Made by a program: the position numbers and the translations under genes. DNA of 64,000 nt from Cyclobacteriaceae bacterium. Lineage in GTDB: Bacteria; Bacteroidota; Bacteroidia; Cytophagales; Cyclobacteriaceae. The notes beneath the pieces were generated by a model. That model did not search any database. It was not told the DNA's origin and saw only the letters and a list, made by a program, of their open reading frames with translations. This document shows positions 14,710 to 23,239 of this stretch, piece by piece; the first letter of the stretch is position 1; each line of letters begins with the position of its first letter. The stretch lies in assembly GCA_013141055.1 (NCBI GenBank), contig JABFRS010000002.1, forward strand, positions 744,001-808,000. The letters are read 5' to 3'.

Positions 14710-15261
14710 ATGAAGTATGATATAAGCTCGCTCACCGCAAGGTTTAACCAGGGAGAAATTTTAAAATATATTTTCTTCTGGGGTCATTCTTCAAAGAGTG
14801 ATGAAGCAGGGAAATTTGTATTCAGTCAATGGTACGACTCTCCTTTCACTGTTGAAGGGGTTCTCTACCCTACTGCTGAACATTGGATGATGGCACAAAA
14901 GGCGATACTCTTTAATGAGCCAGAGATCTTCCGGAAGATTCTTCTTTCCGATAAACCCGGAGCTGTAAAAGAACTTGGCAGGCAGATCAGAAATTTCAAT
15001 GAAGATAAGTGGAATCAGGAAAAGTTTGGCATCGTAAAGGCCGGCAACTATCATAAGTTCAGTCAGAGTAAAAAGCTTAAAGACTATCTCGTCAGCACCG
15101 GTGATCGGATCATTGTAGAAGCCAGTCCCGTTGACACGATCTGGGGTATTGGATTGAGTCAGGATGCTCCCATGATTGAAAATCCCGCAACATGGAGGGG
15201 CTTGAATCTCCTTGGATTTGCTTTAATGGAAGTAAGGGATGAGCTAAATAATTTATCTTAG
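14710..15261 (+). CDS. NADAR family protein (YbiA-like)
   Basis: A 183-residue NADAR-domain protein. The signature elements are present: FSQWYDSPFTVEGVLYPTAEHWMMAQKA (about 38-65), AKELGR-type segment AVKELGRQIRNF, KFSQSKKLKDYL, and the end WGIGLSQDAP...WRGLNLLGFALMEVRDEL. In E. coli the homologue YbiA is linked to swarming, and plant and bacterial relatives act as N-glycosidases removing damaged riboflavin intermediates. NADAR domains are also proposed to act in ADP-ribose or NAD-derivative metabolism. No riboflavin gene is nearby. It is followed by the AlkD gene in the same direction. Confidence 0.9.
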   Translation: MKYDISSLTARFNQGEILKYIFFWGHSSKSDEAGKFVFSQWYDSPFTVEGVLYPTAEHWMMAQKAILFNEPEIFRKILLSDKPGAVKELGRQIRNFNEDKWNQEKFGIVKAGNYHKFSQSKKLKDYLVSTGDRIIVEASPVDTIWGIGLSQDAPMIENPATWRGLNLLGFALMEVRDELNNLS

Positions 15262-15293
15262 TTGATAAATTAGATTTAAATAATCCAGGAGTC

Positions 15294-16064
15294 ATGCCTG
15301 CAAGGAAAAGCTTAAAGAGCAAGCCAAAAACCAAGTCTGTCATTTCATCAAAAGAACTCACCGCGAAGAAGTTCATTGATAAATTAAAATCATTGCAATC
15401 AGACGCAGAGAAAGAAAAGCTTCAGCGATATTTTAAGACCGATGATGGATCTTATGGTGCAGGTGATACATTTATGGGCATCCGGATGGGTTCACTTTTC
15501 GGAGTAGCAAAGGAATTCATGAACATGCCGGTTAAAGAAATAGAAAAATTACTGGAGAATAAGATTCACGAAGTAAGGGCTGGAGCAGTAAGCATCATGG
15601 ATAAATCAGCCCGTGACAAGCACACAGGTGACATCCGCCGAAAAGAGTTATTTGATCTTTACATGCGAAGACATGATCGCATCAACAACTGGGATCTTGT
15701 AGATCTGGGATGTCTTCACATGACCGGAAGCTATTTATTTGACAAGCCAAGAACATTGCTGTACAAGATGGCTAAATCAAAGAATATGTGGGAACGAAGG
15801 ACTGCTATTCTGAGTACTACCTATTTTATACGTCACGGTGATCTTAATGATACTTACAAGATCTCAGAAATGCTTTTGAAAGAAACAGAAGATCTTGTAC
15901 AGAAAGCCGCAGGATGGATGCTGAGATTCGCAGGTGATAAAGATCACGAGCGACTCATTGAATTTCTTGATGAGCATGCTTCCACTATGCCAAGAACGAT
16001 GCTCAGAAACACGTTGGAGAAGCTTGATAAAAAGAAGAAGGACTATTACATGAAACTTAAATAA
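15294..16064 (+). CDS. DNA alkylation repair protein (AlkD-like HEAT repeat)
   Basis: A 256-residue protein with a basic, low-complexity N-terminus (residues 1-25) followed by HEAT-like helices. AlkD landmarks are visible: YFKTDDGSYGAGDTFMGIRM (about 42-61), LLENKIHEVRAGAVSIM, NNWDLVDLGC (near 127-136) and WERRTAILST (about 161-170). AlkD excises positively charged alkyl bases such as N3-methyladenine and N7-methylguanine without base flipping. The WDLVD segment carries the catalytic-type Asp and Trp residues. Nearby NADAR and membrane genes do not suggest a dedicated repair operon. Confidence 0.9.
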   Translation: MPARKSLKSKPKTKSVISSKELTAKKFIDKLKSLQSDAEKEKLQRYFKTDDGSYGAGDTFMGIRMGSLFGVAKEFMNMPVKEIEKLLENKIHEVRAGAVSIMDKSARDKHTGDIRRKELFDLYMRRHDRINNWDLVDLGCLHMTGSYLFDKPRTLLYKMAKSKNMWERRTAILSTTYFIRHGDLNDTYKISEMLLKETEDLVQKAAGWMLRFAGDKDHERLIEFLDEHASTMPRTMLRNTLEKLDKKKKDYYMKLK

Positions 16065-16072
16065 TATTGATC

Positions 16073-16447
16073 ATGAAGACCCTTAAAAGTATTGGAGCCA
16101 TCCTTGCGGGGATGATAACGATTGTCCTGCTTTCTATCGCAACGGACTACATCCTTGAGTCTAACGATATCTTTCCAACGCGGGAAGAAGGAAAACTTTC
16201 GACATGGATGCTGGCACTCGCACTTTTATACAGAACTGTGTATGGAATAGCAGGCGGTTATGTCACCGCAAAACTCTCACCATCCGATCCGATGCGAAAT
16301 GCTTTTATCCTTGGATGCATTGGAACTGCCCTCAGTATTGTTGGGATTGTGATTGGGTGGGATCTTTCGGATCACTGGTACCCTATTGCATTAGCGTTAA
16401 CAGCACTGCCTTCCGTCTGGGTAGGAGCAAAATTTGCTACGCAATAA
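16073..16447 (+). CDS. Small four-helix membrane protein, unknown
   Basis: From the ATG at 16073 (a TTG two codons upstream is possible) the product is 124 residues with four hydrophobic helices: SIGAILAGMITIVLLSIATD, LALALLYRTVYGIAGGYVTA, ILGCIGTALSIVGIVIG and IALALTALPSVWVGAKF. The GGYVTAKLSPS segment between helices recurs in uncharacterised small membrane proteins of Bacteroidota. The function is not predictable. It lies 8 bases after the AlkD gene and converges on the TauE gene. Confidence 0.75.
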   Translation: MKTLKSIGAILAGMITIVLLSIATDYILESNDIFPTREEGKLSTWMLALALLYRTVYGIAGGYVTAKLSPSDPMRNAFILGCIGTALSIVGIVIGWDLSDHWYPIALALTALPSVWVGAKFATQ

Positions 16448-16448
16448 A

Positions 16449-17192
16449 CTACTTCAACAACATTACAATCGCAGCTACCAATGTCATGGCGACAATAAAC
16501 CAGCGATAAACATTTTCACTCATCTTCTTGACAAAGGCAATTCCGAGAAAGGCTCCCAGCACAATAGCGGGTGTCAGATAGAGTGCGAGTATCCATCCGT
16601 CTATGTTGATGGTATGCCATACCCAGATATGGAAAGGTACCTTGAACCAATTAACGACGAGAAAAAACCATGCTGTGGTTCCAATGAAAACATTCTTGGG
16701 TAACCGCATGCTCAGGAAATAAATTACCATCACAGTGCCGGCAAGATTGCCAACCATCGAAGTAAATCCTCCCAGAAATCCTGCAGCGATCCCTAAGTAA
16801 ATACTATCAGGAATTTTTTCCTTCCCTCCCAGCTCAAGCCATATCATTGCAATCAGACTGGCGAAAATAGTGATGGCCATGATGACCCTGAATGTATCTT
16901 CAGGGATGTAGTTACCCGCCCAGCTTCCTGCGATGACACCTAATGCTGCCCAGGGGAACAGGATCTTCAAATGCGCAAAAGAAGCATGACGATGATAGTA
17001 CCAGACACCCATGACGTCTGCAATGACGAGCAGCGGCAACATCAGTCCGCTTGATAATTTACCACCATACACTATTGCAAACAGGGGGACACAAAGCATT
17101 CCGGCACCATGAACACCGGTCTTCGCCATGCCGATCAGGAGTGCTACAGCAATGACAATGGCGATACTTTCTAAACTAAGGGATGACAGCAC
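16449..17192 (-). CDS. Sulfite exporter TauE/SafE family permease
   Basis: A 247-residue polytopic membrane protein with about eight hydrophobic segments in two repeats. The N-terminal repeat has LIGMAKTGVHGAGMLCVPLFA (about 19-39), and the second repeat has GFLGGFTSMVGNLAGTVMVIYFL (about 138-160). These are the glycine-rich re-entrant signatures of TauE/SafE permeases. The family exports sulfite, sulfoacetate or other small anions, and the substrate here cannot be read. There is no sulfur-metabolism gene alongside. Confidence 0.9.
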   Translation of the reverse strand: MLSSLSLESIAIVIAVALLIGMAKTGVHGAGMLCVPLFAIVYGGKLSSGLMLPLLVIADVMGVWYYHRHASFAHLKILFPWAALGVIAGSWAGNYIPEDTFRVIMAITIFASLIAMIWLELGGKEKIPDSIYLGIAAGFLGGFTSMVGNLAGTVMVIYFLSMRLPKNVFIGTTAWFFLVVNWFKVPFHIWVWHTINIDGWILALYLTPAIVLGAFLGIAFVKKMSENVYRWFIVAMTLVAAIVMLLK

Positions 17193-17245
17193 GGAAGTTC
17201 TGTAGCGGCGCTACGTGGTAAGGTTCGAAGCTACTTAAAAGTGAA

Positions 17246-18100
17246 TCATTTCTTTCCCGTCAGAAGATCTTTATAACCAATCAGAAGTATACCCTTCTTC
17301 CTGATCATTTCTTTTACTTTATCGTTTGTAAAAAGATCCGTTACTCCCTGCCGGTCTTCAGCAACATTTTCATAGCCAATATGAGAAACAGCCCGCAGCT
17401 CTGCATTATCAAAACCAGGATGCTCGACAAACAGGTAGTTTTTTCCCGGCTGAAGCTTGTCAAGCATCTTCATAAAGCTTTGAATTTTCTCTTCCGATGT
17501 TTTCCGGGCACCTTCCATCGCAACATACTCCACCTGGTATTCCGACAAGTCAATGTCGATCTTATACTCTTTTGCCAGACGCTTTGTCATTGCTTTAACG
17601 GCGGGTGCAAGATCTGTGCAACCCATGTGAGAAGAGATATGACTGATGCGGGGGATCTTCTTCAACGCGAGTTCGATCTGAGCTCTGAATTCTTTCTCAA
17701 TGTCTTCAATCTTCCATTGGTTCTCGGAGACAGATTGTCCCGGATAATTTTTGTTGGGAAATAACATGGGAAAGAAATAGCCATCAGCGTTCACAATGCT
17801 GGGACATTCTGATAACGGTCGCCATTTGATATTGTCCCACTCGCTGGTGATCGCAAGATGAATGCCTACATCGATCTGAGGATATTCATTCAGCAATCTT
17901 GCCGCCTCCGGAAACCAGGGTGACGGAACGATGATCTCAATAGAAGATTCAATGCCTTCTTTAAAAGATTTAATGATCGCTTCATTCCCGGAATGGGAAT
18001 AACCCATATCATCCCCTCTTACAATCAGCCGTGCTTGTTGAGCATGAATGTGTGAGCAAAGGCTTATAAACACGAGAGCTAAAATGCTTCTTAACATCAT
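17246..18100 (-). CDS. Secreted YdjC/ChbG-like carbohydrate deacetylase
   Basis: A 284-residue protein with a signal peptide (about residues 1-20, ending HIHAQ). The ChbG/HpnK metal site is visible as RGDDMGYS (about 28-35), with the Asp pair, then VGIHLAIT (His) and ISHISSHMGCTD (His). This family removes the acetyl group from chitobiose-type oligosaccharides or related substrates. The signal peptide places it in the periplasm or outside, unlike cytoplasmic ChbG of E. coli. Convergent and unlinked to chitin-use genes. The acyltransferase gene lies upstream on the same strand. Confidence 0.85.
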   Translation of the reverse strand: MMLRSILALVFISLCSHIHAQQARLIVRGDDMGYSHSGNEAIIKSFKEGIESSIEIIVPSPWFPEAARLLNEYPQIDVGIHLAITSEWDNIKWRPLSECPSIVNADGYFFPMLFPNKNYPGQSVSENQWKIEDIEKEFRAQIELALKKIPRISHISSHMGCTDLAPAVKAMTKRLAKEYKIDIDLSEYQVEYVAMEGARKTSEEKIQSFMKMLDKLQPGKNYLFVEHPGFDNAELRAVSHIGYENVAEDRQGVTDLFTNDKVKEMIRKKGILLIGYKDLLTGKK

Positions 18101-18156
18101 ATTGATATTTTAATCCATTATCTGAATTAAAATATCAATAAAATCCTGAGAAAGTC

Positions 18157-19362
18157 CTAACCTTTTCTTTTGCCATTCAGAAGAATTCCAATCCAGGTGT
18201 TTCGCACGCCGTATTGATAGGTGAACCACAACAAAACAGCAGCTGGAACGATGATGATCAATAGTTTCAGAGGCCACACGATATCTGAAGTTGCCACAAT
18301 GATCTCTAAAAATGCTATGATCGGTAAATGAATGAGGTATCCCCAATAGGCGCTGTCTGCCATGTAGCGGATCGTCGGGCTGGGATCTTCAAACCATGAG
18401 AGCATAAACCCGATAAATGCAAAGACCATCGTCATGGAGGCAAATGCATACAATGTATTAATACCCATCAAAATGAATCGGCCATCAGCAGGATCAGCTG
18501 GTTCGCTGAACAAAAGACTAATGATGATAACAGAAAATGTTATGACTATACTCATGCACAGATTGACAACTCTGAATTTCTTCATGCCTTCCATTAAGAA
18601 TGACTGGCGATGAAGAAACCATCCAAGTGTAAAGTATAATCCGTAAATAATAAAAGATGCCGCTCTCGGTATTAGTCCTGATGCAGAAGTATCTACTCCA
18701 AACCAATCCGTCATTCCCAGCATGGGACCTACCATTGCCAATCCAAAGGCAAGACTCCCCCACCAGCGATTCATAAAGAAGGAAATTAACCTGTCAACTG
18801 CATGACGAATTCTGCATGAAGGATCGATCCAGGAAACGATCGGAGATCTGAAGACAACAACACCGGCACAAAAGAGAATAAGGAAATATAAAAACCAAAG
18901 ATGCATGAGTGGAAAACCGTGAGACCAGATCATGTACGATGGGAGTTTCGCAACGGCCGCGGCATATGACAAGCCCTGGTTATACTGAATTCCCCAGATC
19001 CACAAATTGTAAAGAGAGAAGTACAGAAGAGGCCAGAAGACTATGAAAGGAATAACCAGTCGCTTCATTCTATTGAGGGCAAATGCTTTTAGTCCGTTAC
19101 GATGGAAGATCATATGAGCAAAAAATCCTGACATGAGGAAAAATGCCTGCATGCGGAAGACGTGAGAAACGTAAAAGACAATATCAAGGAATAGGCTGCT
19201 TTGTGAGTCCTGTGTAATCCAGTCACCGTTTGCGTAGGTGACAAAAGATTCAATCCCATGATGAAGAATGCCAATCAGCAGGGCAATAGCTCTGGCGGCA
19301 TCCAATCCATGAAAGCGGGTTGATGAAATCTGGTCCTGAAGGGGTTGATCTGAGGTGTTCAT
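18157..19362 (-). CDS. Acyltransferase family 3 / OpgC-like membrane protein
   Basis: A 401-residue protein with about ten transmembrane segments. It begins with the acyltransferase-3 landmark RFHGLDAARAIALLIGILHHG (about 17-37; His in the RxxAxxxV/I-H position) and has a further motif MSGFFAHMIFHRNG (about 78-91). The family moves acetyl, succinyl or other acyl groups onto polysaccharides, glucans or lipids at the membrane. The spacing FYVSHVFRMQAFFLMSGFF is typical of OpgC/MdoC-like members. Its acceptor is unknown; the leftward ChbG-like gene could act on a related glycan. Confidence 0.88.
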   Translation of the reverse strand: MNTSDQPLQDQISSTRFHGLDAARAIALLIGILHHGIESFVTYANGDWITQDSQSSLFLDIVFYVSHVFRMQAFFLMSGFFAHMIFHRNGLKAFALNRMKRLVIPFIVFWPLLYFSLYNLWIWGIQYNQGLSYAAAVAKLPSYMIWSHGFPLMHLWFLYFLILFCAGVVVFRSPIVSWIDPSCRIRHAVDRLISFFMNRWWGSLAFGLAMVGPMLGMTDWFGVDTSASGLIPRAASFIIYGLYFTLGWFLHRQSFLMEGMKKFRVVNLCMSIVITFSVIIISLLFSEPADPADGRFILMGINTLYAFASMTMVFAFIGFMLSWFEDPSPTIRYMADSAYWGYLIHLPIIAFLEIIVATSDIVWPLKLLIIIVPAAVLLWFTYQYGVRNTWIGILLNGKRKG

Positions 19363-19468
19363 GCAGGTATAATTTTTGGGAATTATACGGCTGTAAAGGC
19401 CCCTGACTGATCAATTTCAAAGTTTCTCCGTGAAGTGTAGCAGATTTAGCGGCGAACTGCCTAACGAT

Positions 19469-20278
19469 CTACTGAAACCATTCTTTAAAATCCGCTGCCT
19501 TCGTTCTGCTGACGTTGATGACCGGCGGAAGGAATTGGGATGGCTTTAAAAGGATGTTCAGTTTGCCATTCTCCGATCGCTCAAAACCGGCGACAGAATT
19601 GCGATGGACCATAAACTGACGATTCAAACGGAAGAAAAATGAGAGGGGAAGTATCTTTTCAAGCTTGTCGATTGATTGATCCAAGACATACTTCTTACCG
19701 GAAATGGTACAACAGCTTACATACTCATCCTGCACCCAGAAGCCTTCAATTTCCTCAAACGAAAGCAATAAGTCCTGCTTGCCTGTCTTAACTCTGAACC
19801 CGGATGCTTTGATCTTATTGTCTTCCTGTCTTTTGTTTTCCGCCCACTGCCATTCGCGATAAAAATAGATTGCTATGTAGATGCCGTTGATGACCACAAA
19901 CCAAACGGAGATGATAAAAATATCATACAGAAAAAAGCCTGCGGGCAAAGGATTATCACTTGCAAAATAATTTATGGTAAACGTAAGGACGATCACTGAA
20001 AGAATTGCGGCGGCGACAGTTGAAATCAACTGAATGATAATGCGCTTTAGAACATTTCCGGCATAAGGAATTTTTTTGTCGAGATACAGAATGATCACAT
20101 GAATAACAGCCCAGGCTACAAATCCCTCCAGTGTATCGATTGTGAAGGTGAGAAATGTTCTGAGACTAAACGTGATATTGTTGTAGGTCAGGTAATAGTT
20201 AAAGAGATTGATGAACGGGATGAGGATGGCGAAGACTATGATGTCTGATTTTTTATAGTGCGAGCGATCCATGTTCAA
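19469..20278 (-). CDS. Membrane-anchored LytTR DNA-binding protein
   Basis: A 269-residue protein. Residues about 12-150 contain four hydrophobic helices (IIVFAILIPFINLFNYYLTY and others). Residues about 165-265 are a LytTR domain with LLLSFEEIEGFWVQDEYVSC, YVLDQSIDKLEKIL, FFRLNRQFMVHRNSVAGF and a C-terminal INVSRTKAADFKEWF. There is no receiver domain, so this is a one-component membrane sensor-regulator rather than a phosphorylated regulator. Such 4TM-LytTR proteins occur in Bacteroidota. The sensed signal is unknown. It is divergent from the HAD gene. Confidence 0.9.
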   Translation of the reverse strand: MNMDRSHYKKSDIIVFAILIPFINLFNYYLTYNNITFSLRTFLTFTIDTLEGFVAWAVIHVIILYLDKKIPYAGNVLKRIIIQLISTVAAAILSVIVLTFTINYFASDNPLPAGFFLYDIFIISVWFVVINGIYIAIYFYREWQWAENKRQEDNKIKASGFRVKTGKQDLLLSFEEIEGFWVQDEYVSCCTISGKKYVLDQSIDKLEKILPLSFFFRLNRQFMVHRNSVAGFERSENGKLNILLKPSQFLPPVINVSRTKAADFKEWFQ

Positions 20279-20370
20279 AATAAGTCTAAAAGATCTTAAA
20301 ACTAAAACTCCTGGCTCAGGGCTTTTTGAACAATTTTGTATCTTAATTCATTATTAACAGGAATTCTTCA

Positions 20371-21066
20371 ATGTCAGACCAAAGCCAACTCAAGGTAATT
20401 GCATTTGATGCAGATGATACACTCTGGGATAATGAGATCTACTTCCAGGAGACGGAAAAAAAATTCTTTGAGCTATTGGAGGAATATCTTCCCCAACATA
20501 GTACCGCAAGAGAACTTCTGCGGATTGAAATAAAGAACATCCCGCTGTACGGTTATGGCATCAAGGCATTCATGCTCTCGATGATTGAAACGGCTATTCA
20601 TGTTTCCGACAAGACCATTGGAAACACGGTGATCGAGAAGATCATACAATATGGACAGGAGCTTCTTGATAAGCCTATTCAGAAACTGGAGGGAGTCGAA
20701 GATGTTCTGATTGCACTTAAAGGAAAATACAGGCTGGTGGTTGCGACGAAGGGAGATCTTCTGGACCAGGAACGCAAACTAAAGAAATCGGGGATCATCA
20801 ATTATTTCCATCACACAGAGATCATGTCTGAGAAGGCAGATTCGGATTATCTGAAACTCATCCGTCACCTGGACATTCAGCCACATGAATTTATGATGAT
20901 CGGCAATTCAATTAAGTCGGATATCCTGCCTGTTCTTAATATCGGCGGTCATGCATTTCATATACCTTATCATGTTACGTGGGGTCATGAGAAAATTGAG
21001 AAGAAAGTCGAACATCAGAACTTCCGGCAACTCAACAACATCCGGGAAGTCTTAAACTTTATTTAA
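20371..21066 (+). CDS. HAD-superfamily hydrolase
   Basis: A 231-residue phosphatase-like protein. Motif I is FDADDTLWDN (residues about 11-20), with nucleophile Asp and acid/base Asp two residues on. Motif II is VVATKGD and motif III with IV is EKADSDY...MMIGNSIKSDI. A helical cap lies between about 20 and 100. The EKKVEHQNFRQLNNIREVL C-terminus and the W in DDTLWDNE are typical of the YjjG/pyrimidine-nucleotidase-like or 2-haloacid dehalogenase-like group. The exact substrate is not determinable. It lies directly before an outer-membrane barrel gene (2-base spacing). Confidence 0.88.
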   Translation: MSDQSQLKVIAFDADDTLWDNEIYFQETEKKFFELLEEYLPQHSTARELLRIEIKNIPLYGYGIKAFMLSMIETAIHVSDKTIGNTVIEKIIQYGQELLDKPIQKLEGVEDVLIALKGKYRLVVATKGDLLDQERKLKKSGIINYFHHTEIMSEKADSDYLKLIRHLDIQPHEFMMIGNSIKSDILPVLNIGGHAFHIPYHVTWGHEKIEKKVEHQNFRQLNNIREVLNFI

Positions 21067-21068
21067 GA

Positions 21069-21731
21069 ATGAAATCAAATCCGTTAGTGAGCTTACTGCT
21101 AGTGACCATGACTTCTGTCTTCTGCTTTGGGCAGGCTGATATTCCAAAAAGAGAAATCGGTATTATTGCTGGCTTCAGTGCAACAACCTATTCAGGTGTT
21201 GGTGGAAGTACATTAGCCAATCACGTTTCCATAGGAATTTATGGAAGATTTAAATTGGCTGAACGATTCTCAATCGATCCACGCATCCTCTTTCCTTACG
21301 GTACAGGAGCCCGTGGGCTTAATCTCCCGGCACCGGCGGTTTATTCAGGGCTTGGGTTAAAAACGGATGATGTTGAAAGAAGGACTACCAGTATCAGCAT
21401 TGAAGCGCCTGTCAGTTATTACATCACCAATCGATTCAGTGTAAATGTCGGGCCACAGTTTATGGTTACTACAGGGAGTAAGGACTTTTATAAATCTTCA
21501 ACTGGAAATGATGTGCTCATTGTGGACTCCAAATATCTTATGCATCAATTTGATGCCGGAGTAACGATGGGGATTGCGTTCAGGAGAAGATTAACGCTTG
21601 GGCTTCAGTATTATACAGGACTGATGTATGTCGTGAAAGATGATGCATTTCCTGCCAAAAATTCTATCCTTCAGATAAGAGCAGAAATACCCTTGAGAAA
21701 GTTAAGCAGTCAAAAAACAGACACGGAGTAA
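21069..21731 (+). CDS. Outer-membrane beta-barrel protein (porin-like)
   Basis: A 220-residue protein with a signal peptide ending FCFGQ (about residue 22). It is followed by alternating beta-strands of OMP_b-brl type: REIGIIAGFSATTYSG, HVSIGIYGRFKLAERF, TSISIEAPVSYYIT, FSVNVGPQFMV, FDAGVTMGIAFRRRLTLGLQY and a final strand SILQIRAEIPL. No function can be assigned. The ATG lies two bases after the HAD stop, so co-translation is likely. Confidence 0.8.
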   Translation: MKSNPLVSLLLVTMTSVFCFGQADIPKREIGIIAGFSATTYSGVGGSTLANHVSIGIYGRFKLAERFSIDPRILFPYGTGARGLNLPAPAVYSGLGLKTDDVERRTTSISIEAPVSYYITNRFSVNVGPQFMVTTGSKDFYKSSTGNDVLIVDSKYLMHQFDAGVTMGIAFRRRLTLGLQYYTGLMYVVKDDAFPAKNSILQIRAEIPLRKLSSQKTDTE

Positions 21732-21761
21732 TTCGGATCTTTAAATGCGTTAATTAAAGAA

Positions 21762-21769
21762 TATCTTTG
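21762..21769 (+). promoter_or_regulatory. -7 element upstream of the next barrel gene
   Basis: TATCTTTG matches TAnnTTTG and lies 19 bases before the ATG at 21789. The expected -33 region shows only TCTT, so support is partial. Confidence 0.45.
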
Positions 21770-21788
21770 CTGCCTTGTAATCCAATCA

Positions 21789-22652
21789 ATGAAACAAGCT
21801 GTATTTTTTATTCTTTTCCTGGGTACCGCCATTATTTCGAAAGGTCAAAATCAGCAGCCGTTTTCCACCAAACATTACAAGCATCAATTTTTTGCCTACT
21901 GGGGTTGGAACAGCGATTGGTACACGAATTCTGATATCCATTTTCACGGAACCAATTACGATTTCAGCCTTGCCAAAGTAGAGGCCAGAGACCACCAGAC
22001 TCCATTCGGGCTGGATCCCTATATTAATCCGTCTGCGATCACCATTCCTCAAACCAACTTCAGAATAGGATATTTCTTTAAAGATAACTGGAGCATCTCC
22101 CTGGGACTTGACCACATGAAATATGTGATGCAGCAGGATCAGAATGTCAGGATCAACGGCTCGATCCAGAACAGCGGTACCGGCTATGATGGAACGTACA
22201 CCAATGACAACATTTTGCTATCAACCGATTTCCTTATGTTCGAGCATACGGACGGACTCAATTATATCAATGCAGAGATCAGGAGGTTTGACAACATCTT
22301 AAATCTGAGGAGATATCATTTACCGAATATTGATTTGAATGTTACGGAAGGATTTGGAATTGGAGCGTTGCTACCTAAATCCAATACTACCCTGCTTGGC
22401 AACGAGCGATATGATGAGTTTCACCTTGCGGGATATGGAGCCAGCGGATTTGTAGGACTGAACATTACGTTCTTTGATCATTTCTTTATTCAAAGTGAAT
22501 TAAAAGCAGGCTACATCAACATGCCAGATATCCGAACTACGAAATTCAGTGAAGACAGAGCTGATCAGCACTTTCTGTTCCTGCAATCAAATATTCTTGT
22601 AGGAGCAAATTTTGATATCGGAAAGAAGAAAAGACTAAAAGCGAAAGAGTAA
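21789..22652 (+). CDS. Outer-membrane or secreted barrel protein, unknown
   Basis: A 287-residue protein with a signal peptide (residues 1-19, ending SKGQ). The mature part has aromatic-rich beta-strands: QFFAYWGWNSDWYTNSD, NFRIGYFFKDNWSISLGLDHMKY, FGIGALLP, ASGFVGLNITFFDHFFIQSELKAGYI and FLQSNILVGANFDIG. This strand pattern is of an 8- to 10-stranded barrel. No named family is recognised. Its 3' end converges on the HsdR-N-like gene. Confidence 0.75.
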   Translation: MKQAVFFILFLGTAIISKGQNQQPFSTKHYKHQFFAYWGWNSDWYTNSDIHFHGTNYDFSLAKVEARDHQTPFGLDPYINPSAITIPQTNFRIGYFFKDNWSISLGLDHMKYVMQQDQNVRINGSIQNSGTGYDGTYTNDNILLSTDFLMFEHTDGLNYINAEIRRFDNILNLRRYHLPNIDLNVTEGFGIGALLPKSNTTLLGNERYDEFHLAGYGASGFVGLNITFFDHFFIQSELKAGYINMPDIRTTKFSEDRADQHFLFLQSNILVGANFDIGKKKRLKAKE

Positions 22653-22655
22653 AGT

Positions 22656-23129
22656 TTAAAGTTGAAGACTTTCTGGTGATTCCAGATTTTCGAAGTCCGG
22701 AAAATCCTCCAGGAACTTTCCCTCCTGACCGGGCTTAGGTGCGATGCAGCAGAAGTGAACCATGCCATTGGTGACAGCAATATATTTTGCTCCGATCGTC
22801 ATATTATAGATTGCCACCTGATTAAAAGCCTTCTGACTTAGCTTGATGGAAGGAGATTTACACTCCACCAGCATCCATGCCTTACCTGAACGATCATGAA
22901 TAAGAATGTCTGACCGCTTCAACATTTTGTTATAGGAAAGGCCTCCTTCGATCTTAAAGAGTGATTTTGGGTAATGATGCTCCTGAATCAGGAAGCTCGC
23001 AAAGTGCTGTCTTACCCATTCCTCGGGGGTAAGGACTACAAATTTTTTACGCAGACTATCAAAAATCCATACTTTTCCCTCACTCTTCTTAACTTTGAAG
23101 TCATAGGCCGGAAGATTGAGAGGAGTCAT
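22656..23129 (-). CDS. HsdR N-terminal-like PD-(D/E)XK protein
   Basis: A 157-residue protein with the fold of the type I restriction enzyme R-subunit N-terminal nuclease domain. The core reads DILIHDRSG...WMLVECKSPSI, supplying the D...ExK residues (Glu-Cys-Lys), and is followed by QVAIYNMTIGAKYIAVTNG. In full HsdR the same region is attached to a helicase; here it stands alone and no methylase or specificity gene is adjacent. Stand-alone proteins of this kind are widespread in Bacteroidota, and I see no reason to call this a restriction system. Confidence 0.85.
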   Translation of the reverse strand: MTPLNLPAYDFKVKKSEGKVWIFDSLRKKFVVLTPEEWVRQHFASFLIQEHHYPKSLFKIEGGLSYNKMLKRSDILIHDRSGKAWMLVECKSPSIKLSQKAFNQVAIYNMTIGAKYIAVTNGMVHFCCIAPKPGQEGKFLEDFPDFENLESPESLQL

Positions 23130-23239
23130 GGAACGAAAATACCTGAATCCAAACTAAATTCACAAGGCCAGCTTCAGAGTTGCTAACAGCAGCTATTAAC
23201 CCCAAACAGAAACTGAAGCGCAATCATTATCAAAACAAC

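Noticed and set aside
22656-23129. Type I restriction system
   Set aside because: Only the small HsdR-N-like nuclease fold is present, without helicase, methylase or specificity genes.
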